Shown: positions 1-10,503 of the stretch, piece after piece
Layout: each line of letters begins with the position of its first letter
How positions within the stretch are numbered: the stretch's first letter is position 1
Source of the DNA: Lithospermum erythrorhizon
Lineage: Eukaryota; Streptophyta; Magnoliopsida; Boraginales; Boraginaceae
Length of the DNA: 64,000 nucleotides
Assembly (NCBI GenBank): GCA_019722365.1
Contig: JADFUC010001773.1
Coordinates: 310,001-374,000, forward strand
Reading direction: 5' to 3'
Made by a program: the position numbers and the translations under genes
The notes under the pieces: model-generated
What the model saw: only the letters and a program-made list of their open reading frames with translations
What the model was told of the DNA's origin: nothing
Databases searched by the model: none

Positions 1-617
1 ATGAGCTACTGTAGTAGTGTCAGTAGCTTGAGTTTCTTCATCTGCCCCATGGCAATGAGGACCTTTGCAACATTTTCCATATTTGCATTTGTGTCCACCA
101 CCATATCCATCCTTGCTAATGGAGTCTGAAGGTTGAATCAAATTTCAAACATAACAAATTAGACATACGGACATGAAACAAGGAAATAAATTAATTAATT
201 AATTAATATTGATGAAAGACATAGAACAATGTTTTTGATGAGTTTGATTCTCATTAGTGTAAGTAAGTATTGGAGTAGGAGTAGGACGAAATTAAACTTT
301 GATCTCAAATAGTTATATTGTTCTAAATTAGTCATAAAAATGTCATAGTATTCTGATACAATTCCCCAGAAAATGATATTTAGGGGCCAAATGCGTAACG
401 TTTATTTTTGGGGCCAATCTTCACAAATCTTGGGCCAAAACTTGAGAGGCTAATATCACAATGACATAATTATTTAAGCCAAAGATATTGATTAAGCTGT
501 CTGATAATACAGTACGGTTTCGTGGAGACTGACTAGTTCTCTGTGAAACATCATGAGGACAAACATAACCATGGAGAGAAAGCCAATGAGGAGCAATGTC
601 CTAGAAAGAGATGCCAT
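1..617 (-). CDS. small secreted Cys/Gly-rich peptide (partial at left edge)
   Basis: Two exons are inferred: 617-530 and 125-1, the second running off the window. Exon 1 begins MASLSRTLLLIGFLSMV and continues hydrophobic, a clear signal peptide or signal anchor of about 25 residues. Exon 2 starts after a TTCAG acceptor and encodes SISKDGYGGGHKCKYGKCC followed by a Cys/His stretch and an acidic, Thr-rich tail. Joining phase 1 to phase 1 needs a weak donor (GTCTCC at 529). The layout of signal peptide, Gly-rich patch and paired cysteines resembles plant small glycine-rich/cysteine-rich secreted peptides, but I cannot name the family. The start is supported by a TATAAATA box about 90 bp upstream. 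The role is unknown; extracellular location is inferred. The C-terminus and stop codon lie outside the window. Confidence 0.55.
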
Positions 618-706
618 TTTGTTTCAAACTAAAGGGGTAATAAACTTCCTAGTATATTTATTAAGGAAAGGCTCAAGTTTGGATGGATGATGATAAGGGA
701 TTCACC

Positions 707-714
707 TATTTATA
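707..714 (-). promoter_or_regulatory. TATA box of the secreted peptide gene
   Basis: TATAAATA reads on the minus strand about 90 bp before the ATG at 617. This is a normal spacing for a plant core promoter with a short leader. Confidence 0.6.
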
Positions 715-763
715 GGCAGAGCATACTCACTATGAGTGAGAAATTTGTGCAACAGTGATATAC

Positions 764-906
764 TATACACACATGCAAATAGTATTTTTTAGTAAAATGA
801 TAATTTTGTCCTTAATAAAATTTCCTAACTACTACACTTGCAATTATAAAGAGGCAAAATAGTCATTTCATATCCAAACTTAACTTTTCATTTAGTTATG
901 TGTATA
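764..906. mobile_element. MITE copy A (TATACACA-type inverted ends)
   Basis: This 143-bp element begins TATACACACATGCAAATAGT and ends TTATGTGTATA. It aligns along its length with the element at 40063-40209, sharing 'actactacactt' and 'gcaaaatagtcatttca'. No coding capacity is seen. It lies about 50 bp upstream of the TATA box of the peptide gene, so it may affect that promoter. Exact ends are uncertain because TATA could be the duplicated target. Confidence 0.6.
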
Positions 907-3900
907 ACAACCCAAACTAGTATGGGTGGGAATGTGGGATGTAGACTGCGGTCAGTGGAAGGTTAGTAGGATATGTACCATGATATATAATTATATATGG
1001 TTAAATGTATTTTGTAATAGCAATTGTATATCAATATTCAATAGGATCATTTACTATAATTTGACATGTCTATATTTGTTTATGATAGATATTATTTTTT
1101 ATTGTGTCATATATCCCCTTGTATATGTATGTGATTGTAGAATCAATAAATATCAAGAATTGCAGTACATTCTTACAAATATGAAGTGATATTGAAATTA
1201 GGTGGATGAGTTGAATGGTAAGTATCAAACTGGTGCTTCAATTTTTTTTTTTTTTATTTCTAGGTGTACTATTACAAAAAGCATCTAGATACTACTTGAA
1301 ATTACGGATAGACAGTAGTCATTCAAGTTAATTACCTTAGACGACCTTTTTGAAGTCCGTCTAAGTTAACTTTGTAAAGAAATAGAACTTAGATGGTGTT
1401 TTTTCAATAACGATGCTCAAGTGCAAATCTGTAGTAGTGGTGGTTAATATTGTCAAATATTTAATATGTTTGGTTACTATAAATCTACTCTTCATATTGT
1501 GTGTCGTCTGCCAAAGTAAGATATACGGTGCTGGGGACTCAAAAATTTGAGACCCCACAATTAAAAAATATATATTAAAAATGAAAGATTAATGGTCTGG
1601 TTAGATTAGGTAAATGTGAAAATTCCTTGTTATGATTTATTTTTTGTAATTCATAAACATTTATAAATGAGTTAACAGATTAACATAATTTTTATTCCTT
1701 CCAATTAGTTGTAATATATGTGTTTTTGTTTTAACTTTCAGTTAAGTTATTCATTAAATAAATAATAATGCTCAATAGTTTAAACATTAACAATTAAATT
1801 AATTCCTGTGGATTTAATTTTTCTAGTTTTATATAACAAAATTGTTGAATCAACTGAACCATAGCAGGCGTAGCAATTTATGTCCAAATGTTAACATATA
1901 TAGAAAGTCTGAATAATTATTTGTCTTCTTTTCTTTTTCCATCTGTAAATTATAAATTAATATTCTCACAAAATACAAAAGTTGAGTTGTGGAATTATTA
2001 TCTTCATGTTTTTTATTTGACGTTTTATTATCTTCATTCTTTTTGTTATAAATCTTTAAATTCTCATCTTACAATTATAAGAAAATAAACTGTTTTCAAA
2101 ACTGAATCTAATGGTATGGCACCTTCTTTATTTAAAATAATAAATAATTAGTAATTAGTAGCCAATTTCGATGTCAATTAAATAAAAAACGAAAGGTAGT
2201 AATATCTTCATCGCTTTTTATACTTTATCTGAATTATCAATTGGAAGAATGTTCATGGCATCTGATAGGTTTGAGGATGTCATGTCCATTTTGACATATA
2301 TCTTTTATAATTTTACATGCGTACCACTTTTTAATTAAGCTGTTTATTTATCTAGGTGCGTGTTCAGTTCAAATGTATGCAACCAACGACCTTACAATTA
2401 TTTTTACTTGACTTTGCATATAAAACTTTCATGATTTCATTCTGAACTATCCTCTTCATATTATTAATTTATTACTTTCTTTTCTACATTGATATGATTT
2501 TCTATTACATGTATGTTACATCTTTAATAATTATATTAGTTTAATATTCATATTTTATGAACTTATTGTTATTATTCATGTTATAATAGATTAAATATTA
2601 TGTTTTGTAGAATTATTATTGTGTGAACTATTTATTCTTATTAACATATAGATTAGTTAAATATATATAATTTGAGTTAGTTAATATTATTATTTATTTA
2701 ATTTCAATAGGATACTAGATTTTATATATTGGGATCACAAAAATTTAAATTAATTATAATTTAACGGACATAAAAGCAAATATTGAGCAAATGTAATATT
2801 GATGATAATTCAATACATTTAAATGAGGACATCAAATTTATTAATGTTGTGTCTACATGGACATCTCAGGTTTAAATATAATATCTTTATGGACATTGTG
2901 TTTATAGTGTTTTTTATATTATATTCCCAAAGAGACACTTTTAATAAAGTATCATTAAAAATAAAATAATTGGAAAAAAATCCAAAAATTAGTTTTAGAT
3001 CTTAGAATAATTTGAATTAAACATAAAAAATGTATGTGTGAAATGATTATAAAATAATCATGCGTCTCACTAATGTAATGATGTATTCAAGCAGGTGGAA
3101 AAGAGAATACACTATTGTAAAACTTCAATACCATAACATTTAATTGAACTCAATTGTTCAATTTTCATCATTCATCAATTAAGATCTATTTGATCTGTCT
3201 TAAGTTACAATTTTTCTTCCATAATTTAATTTTTTTTAGTTGTGGTGACCTGTGATCAGTTAGTTTACTGATGGTTTCTTAATTTTTATTAGATTATGCA
3301 TGGTACATGTCAAGCTAATTTTTATATATTAAATTTTATGAATACTAACAATAGTTTAATCCATTTATTTCTTATTAGGAGAGTACCAGGGAGAATTAAT
3401 TAAGAGTGTTCATTATTTGAGGAAACATGAGTTGTTTCTTTGGAAAAATTAGATCTGAAGAGTTGATTGATGATTTTGCTTGAGGAAATGCAGGAAGAAT
3501 TCAATTTTAATTAATTTTATTTACTGCAATAGAAACTTTTGATATGAATATTCGAGAATATTATATTGAATGGCTGGTTTCCCAATTTATATAGTTACAT
3601 ATTTCTAATATAATATATAAATATAATAGAGTTTAACTTTGTATCTGACATGTTTATTATTTATGAGATATCTGTGAATGAATCCTTTAAAAAAAAATTA
3701 GGCACACAGTTTGATACAGACATCCACGAAACTCATTAGTCTGACTCATACTGAATCCATGATATTTAAATTCGAATATACTACGTCGTTCATTTCAAAA
3801 TTTAAAACAATTGTATTAGTGTTGATAATACCAGCCCACATTTAATTTAGGGTTGCATGGGATATTAGAACATAAATGTGAAAGTATTAAATATGAAAAA

Positions 3901-6521
3901 ATCTATGTATTCAATACAAATAGTGTTTATTTACATAATTTTGCTTACTAAAAGTACAGGTATATATATTTATTTAAATAAAGAAGAATACTAAATATAA
4001 AAATAAAATAAAGAATGAAGCTTTGTTTACACACAACAGAAACAAACACCAATACCTTTAGTTTCAATCAGAACGATTCTTTCAAATTCTCAGATCATAT
4101 TATAAGTCAAACATGACTGATTCTAATTTACTTTATTTATTCTAGATAATCTATGACCTAGTATATATGTAATAACAATTAATACTTTTGATCAAGCTTT
4201 TGAAATCTATATATTGAACATTCTTGATTTGGAAGTCTAGCTGAATCGATATAAAGAAACTTTGTGTAGGTTCTCAAATTTTTTCAGTGATACAATAATT
4301 AAGATTAGATTCAGTTCATCAGTATAATTCACATTTCATTTAATCTGCTGACTTTGATGTATGCAGAATACATAATTTGGAATGATGATCTTGAATTACG
4401 GTTCTTGGGCTTTAAGTTGAGAATACAGAAATAATATCATTTCTAATCAGCCCAAAAAGATTTCAGCGTTTTTATTTTAATGAGTTAATTTTTTTTAATT
4501 TTGAAATCAATATTTTAATATATTTTATTATAGTTTGTTTGAGAAAAAATGCTCATCTGATATAACCAAAACATTATTGTCTTTCTAATAAAGCGTCTTT
4601 TGATTCAAATAAAAGTTTATTATTAAACTTGATAATTGATTAAATAAAGAGATTTTTGAATGTCAGTCAAAGATCTGATAAAATTAGCCAATATTTGATT
4701 ATGAAAAACTCAAATATAATAATCTTTAAAGATGGAGATGATATTAAATTATTGTTTTAATTAGTAGACTACTGTTTTGCTTATAAAGTGAAAATGGTTG
4801 GACAAGCTAAGCTACGAATAGAGATTTAGTCCGACCCTTAGCACTATGGAGGCCTGTGGATACACTTGGCATTTAATTGCTTCATTGAAAGAAGAAAATG
4901 AGTTTTCAGTGTATAATAATGTCTCGATAATTACAAGTTGATAAAAAGCCTGGTGGCTGTTGACTCTTTTATCTTATAGTTTGAGTGTTTATGTGTTTGT
5001 CTTATTTTTTAGTGTACACCAAACTATTCAAATTGTTACCTAAATATTTTAGTATCAAACACTTTTTTGGCTACATCTATTTCATTTATTCTGATATAGT
5101 GAAAATGACTATATTACACTTCATCAGGTAGATCATGGCCAAATAATTATTTTGTCACCAAAATATCAGCACTTTCTTCATGCATGACCTCTGCCACACC
5201 CCACACACGCACCATGCCACTACCTACTTATTATTCTTTTAAAAGCCACACCATGTCTTCTTACGCTTCCTTTAACCATTATACCTACATCCCAATGCGT
5301 CACATCTACCCCGTAACACAGCCATGATGCATTCTGTAACCAACTCGCGCCACCCATGCTGTCAGCCAAGCCAGTAGCCCACCACGCAATCCCGCACGAG
5401 AAAAGCGGCCTTTATGATAGGTGGGGTGTAGGTGGTCAGTGCCTGACAGTAAAATAGTTTAGGAGGTGACAATAGTTCGAGAGTGCAGACATTAAAAATA
5501 TGGTATAGAATATTTAAAGCTGTAGCCACATGGCCTGACTAAAAAATAAGGAGACAAAAAAAAAAGTAAAATTGACAGCATTCTATTTAGTTTTCAGCCT
5601 GGTTTTGGATAAAAACAAACTAGCAAGATTGCCCAAAATGATGAAAAGCAAAGTTGGTGAAATACAATATGAAAGAAGATTGACTAGGATGAAGAATTTA
5701 GCTAAAGTATACGACTGGTGTCAAATTATAGTACTATTATATATCCATATCAAAGCAAATATCTTCATTTTATACAGGATGATATTGGAAGAAATTTTAG
5801 TGCCCTCATTAACTCAAGATACAGTCTAAGAAAGCCAAGTAACTAAATAAATTATGTTGGTTGATTTTTGTTGGCCAAGGCCCCATGGCTAATGTATTTG
5901 GTGTGTGACTTACCATGTGTTTGATGCATGACGTAACACAGTTTCAGAATATTGAAAGCCGTTGTTAGCTCTATTCCATTATTGCCAATATAATTCTATA
6001 ATTTATTCATTCATCTCAAAATAATAGGACAGTTACTTTTTCAAAACTAAGGAAAATTTAGCACTAAATGCTTTAATGTCTAAAAAACTCTTGTTTAAGC
6101 AAAATAGGGATAAGAGACAGGTTCTTATATGACCTTACCTTTTATAAATGGAAATGTTGTTTTGATTAGACCAGAATAAAAGACAAAATTACTGAACTGA
6201 ATGAACACAATTACTGAACTCTTGCTAAAAACATTGATGGGCAAAATGGCTTTTGTTTAACATCTAGTATACTCCAAATAAAAAAATGGGTAATCTAGGT
6301 TAGTGTCAAAGTTTTCTTAATCCACCCCAATATATACTTTAGATATAGAAAAGTTCTTCTTCAAATAAGAAACCTTTGTTGGAGATGCAGTGTCTTATCA
6401 ACATATCTATTCGATAATTGTCAGATATTAAACCAGGTAAGTTACTAAATACATATAAAGCATAGTCAACAATTTTGGGCCTCAACTAATTACGTGGAGA
6501 AAACTTGAACTGTAATATACC
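907..6521. other. AT-rich intergenic region, no gene recognised
   Basis: About 5.6 kb of AT-rich DNA with many stops in all frames. No exon with a recognisable protein family was found. The segment near 5150-5420 is richer in C (CCACACCCCACACACGCACC and nearby) and could be a promoter-like or repeat-derived stretch, but nothing more specific can be supported. Confidence 0.5.
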
Positions 6522-9422
6522 TAGTGGTGTATAACAAACCGGGCCCTACCGGGCGTCAGGAACCGCCCATAATTCGGTTCAATTTGTTTCCCGACCAGAA
6601 TCATGTCTGACCGATAGTTAACAAGTGAGACGGACGAGTAGCTTAGGGCAACTTAGGAGCTCGATTCGTGGCCTTATTAATGTTATCGTTTACTCTAGGA
6701 AATCTTGTCATGTCTGATGATATCTGATTAAATCATGATGCGCGTTGTAGTAGAAAAAAAGAGCTGTGTCTATTTGAATACAAAGCACTTTACAGTTGTT
6801 TTCCTAACATATTAAAACCACAGTCGTGACAACTCGAAGCACGACATAAATTAACATTAAAAGCGCATTTTAAAACGTTAGCAGCATGTAATTGAGCAAA
6901 TATATATTAAACATAAACAAACATAGTTAAAACATATGATAGTAACGTAAGCGTTGTTAGGCGATGACAATGATTTAGATAAAGCCCATGAAATTGAAGA
7001 CATAACCGCGAAAAGTGTCGTTCAAACATCAAAGTACATAAATAGAAATATTGTTCAGTAACTGATACATGATAAATGAGAAAAGCATCGCAATTCGTTC
7101 GCTGTATTTCTTCAACTTCTTCTTGATAGGGCACATCACGGTGAAGGTGGAGGCTAAATGTGAAGCGATATGCGTCGTGTTCGCATCTCGCCCCATATGG
7201 ATCCTAAATCGCCCAATCATCTCGTTGACATCTCATCCCTTTGTCGCTTGTCAGCGTCGACATCCGTCGCCCAACCCAATTATCTCCATTTTTAAATCCG
7301 CATTCACCGTTCTTGATAATATGTTACCGTCAGCGACATATTCATTAAAGGCTCATTGGTCTGCGGCTTGTCGAGACCTGTCGGTCGTTATGAGGGTAGA
7401 TGCATCAATTTGAATGATAGTTCTCCAGCTCCGACTTTGGTCCTTTACATCAGTTGTACCTCAATTTAAGTTTCCTCGCTAGCTCATATTGCTCATAAAT
7501 CTCCAGCTTTGAGCAGCTATCTGATACACTTGCTTTAGCCATTGAGGATTTTCCATCATTGAGTCATTTCTAACATTAAACTTCTAAATACAAAGTTCTT
7601 TGTTAACAATTGTGATAGGATCATGCCATATTGTGGTGTCTTATTTCCATAATAGAAAATGTGTTATATGATAATGAGGGATAGTTAACCTTTTCCTGAG
7701 TCGAGAGCCCAGTAATAACATTTGTATTAGCTCGTTTTGTTTGACTAGTTGTGGAAATAAAATTCCTTGAACCACTTCGATTATTGTTTAGAACCTGCTT
7801 CTTAACCTTTATTATTGTGATATACATCGATAGAGCTGATTCCTGCTGCCGCCCCCACTTGTCGGATAATGTGGGATAATGAAGTCTTTCCTTTCATGAA
7901 GTTTTTCTATGAACCTTAGCGCTTGATCTTAGCAAAATGTTGCCGAAATCCGTGAAGTTTTTTCCTTTCATTAGTAGTATCCAAGTAGCTAGATTTGAGG
8001 TTATCTTGGGTAGTTCATCCATATGATTATCATCCTCTAAATTAACATAATCATTAGACATCTTATGAGCTTCGCTTTGAATATTTTTATCAAGACTACG
8101 TTTTGATGCCATTAATTTAAGAAGAACAAATATAGCAATTTAAAAAGTTTGAAATAAATACAGATAGAGCAAGGTAAGATTGTAGATTGCAATGAACAAG
8201 CTCACGACTTGAGAAAAGAATCATAGAGTTCGATTAAATCCTTAGACTAATAAAATTCAGACTTGGCCAAAATGAAATAAATGATATTGTGATTGCTTAG
8301 AAAGTGATTGTTATTGATTTGAGTTATACAAATGATTTATTAGATTGTGATAGAATGTGAACATACGTTATACATTTCTGTGTTGGATCGAGAAGGAAGG
8401 GATGAAGGAAGATTTGAGATCACATTTATCCGATACAACGTGTACCATTTGATTAAATGGTACCGTCGTTTCAATCTAAAAATGGCTAGTAAGTGGCCGT
8501 TCAGCGATGAAGTGCCGAATTTAATACGGATGCCACGTGTGATCCTAAAAGCAGCCCTTAAATTCATAAAAAACTGGTTGTTGGAAACTAACGTGGTAGC
8601 GTTTGATCAGCGTTACCACGTTTGCCAAACAAGCTTAGTCGTTAGATTAGCCATTGGGAATTAACGTGGTACGGTTTATTGCGAGAAAAAGGTGCATAAA
8701 GTTTTTTCTTGATCTAAAAAGTGCATTTTCATGTTTAATAATCCTGACTCATAACTATCAACAGCATATTATTCACTATATGTCTCGCTTGAGAGAAAAT
8801 TCAGGAGGAGTCTTGAGTGTAAGAGGTTTTTGAGGTTATATTAGTCAATCCTAGCGAAGACTCGGGCTACCTCCATGCTGTTGAGTGTCAACTTTTTTGT
8901 AACCGGTGAGTGTAAGCTAGCTATGGATGGCCGAAAATTGAAAATGGAAGGGAACGAGGATGGTGACCAAGCATCATGTTTTTCACGGATGAGTGGCGTG
9001 AATTTGTGGAGCGTGACAACATAACTGTGGTGACTTTGTAACTTTCATGTTTCACCGTGAAGGGTGAGCAATGTCGTTATATCGTATTTCGTTGTCCGTT
9101 TATGCAGTAGTAGTGGTTGCGAGAAAGACTTGTATATTAAACTACCTATTTAAGCTGATAATAAAAAGTTATTTCGTTAGAAGCGTTATTTATTCGGTTA
9201 AGTATTGATATTCAAATTTTTAGTAATAAGCGATCACAGCGTTAAATATAGCATTAGAGGCGTTTAATGAAAAAAACATCTCATCTGATGCGCGTCGGTA
9301 TCACGTCTGGCGAGTCTCGAGCCCGGATGAGGGCCCGGTAATTATTTAACTGGCTGCCCTGCCCAGTTCGTTAAGAACCTGTGCCCTTCGATCGGCCCGG
9401 CCCGGTTCGATATACACGCCTA
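6522..9422. mobile_element. non-autonomous hAT-superfamily transposon with 8-bp TSD
   Basis: The element starts TAGTGGTGTATAACAAACCG and ends with the reverse complement of TAGGCGTGTATATCGAACCG, giving imperfect terminal inverted repeats (10 of the first 12 bases match). It is flanked on both sides by the same 8 bp, AATATACC (6514-6521 and 9423-9430). An 8-bp duplication with TAGxGGTG-like ends is the mark of hAT elements. The 2.9 kb interior is more GC-rich than its surroundings near both ends (CCGGGCC-rich subterminal regions). It has only short open frames, none recognisable as a hAT transposase, so mobility would need a transposase supplied elsewhere. The preserved duplication suggests a fairly recent insertion. 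Confidence 0.85.
8434..8463. repeat. short palindrome inside the hAT element
   Basis: GTACCATTT and AAATGGTAC form a perfect 9-bp inverted repeat around a GATT loop. A second imperfect palindrome, AACGTGGTA/TACCACGTT, follows near 8590-8622, and AACGTGGTAC recurs near 8663. Repeated subterminal or internal motifs of this kind are common in hAT elements; function is not shown. Confidence 0.5.
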
Positions 9423-9430
9423 AATATACC

Positions 9431-10503
9431 AATTAATCATACAGTATTACAGTTCATAGTTCATACTCCTTTTAAGGTTTTGGCTCATGGATATAATTTT
9501 GGACCACATATTCACATCATTAGATTTAATTGAAATAAGAGTCATGAGTTTTATTTGGTTGAAAATTGGGAAGTAAAATGGGCGCTTGAAGCTCGGATAA
9601 TATCTAGTCGTTTAAGGCTTGGAACATTAGGAAGTATATAAAAATCTTTTATTTACGTACAAATACCCCTTAAATAGCTAAAAGTTATGCACCTAAACAC
9701 GTAGTAATATGAGATAAGGTTTGAGTTCAAGAATTCGAATATCATTATAGGAATAGGAAAAAATGAAAATTATTATAATATACGTAATATTAACTATCAA
9801 AAAATACGTAGTAATACATAAGAATGGCAAAAAAAACTACATTTACATAAATATACACCAAAGTTTCATTAAAAGGACAAAATTACAAAAAGAAACTGAC
9901 CTACAAAATTACAAAAAGTACATATTCACTGTATTATTTTGTTTTGTTTTGTTTTGAACTTATGACAAATGCTTTAGTAGAAAAGCTTCATGGCTCACAT
10001 TTTCCTTCCAATTATACAAAAAATATCCCCCTCCATTAACTTTAGTTGATGAATGAATACCTCTGAAAATATTTTTTAAAATAAAATTATGACAATTTTT
10101 ATCTACATTAAACCAAATTAAAACAAATCAAGTATTATCCCTTTAAATGGGATCGGCTACATAAAAATTTGAATATCGTTAAATCTTTAACAATAAATTC
10201 AAAAACATAAAAATCAAAATGAATACTCCGAACTAATTATTTCATATTTTATAAATGAAAAATCTATTTTATTTTATTTCCTAAAATCCTAAAACTTTTT
10301 TGACCACACCTACCAAAAAACAAACACACCCCATATTCATTTTCTTTCTATTTTGTCTAACTCGATAATCAATAAAACGGTTATTAAGTCATATTTTTAA
10401 ATCGACATTCGAACAGGTATCGAGTTATCCGATCCGTGACACCTCTATCAATAACCAAACATAACCTAACCCATGTCCATTTTGTTTTTTTCCCTTCACT
10501 TTA
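9431..10503. other. FTSZ1 upstream region
   Basis: AT-rich DNA between the hAT element and the FTSZ1 start, presumably containing the FTSZ1 promoter and leader. No convincing TATA box was identified. A 'gggatcggctacat' motif near 10149-10163 resembles a piece of a plant SINE. Confidence 0.45.
10110..10185. mobile_element. SINE-like fragment
   Basis: The stretch around 'aatgggatcggctacataaaa' matches, with changes, 'agtggggtcggctatataaaa' at 12718-12738 in FTSZ1 intron 3. GGGGTCGGCTACAT is a motif I associate with plant SINE families. Only a fragment remains and its borders are unclear. Confidence 0.35.

Noticed and set aside
926..1189. 87-codon open frame on the plus strand
   Set aside because: AT-rich, Ile/Tyr-rich composition, no known domain, no promoter or splice support.
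7069..7413. 114-codon frame inside the hAT element
   Set aside because: No recognisable transposase or host domain; kept only as a candidate captured fragment.
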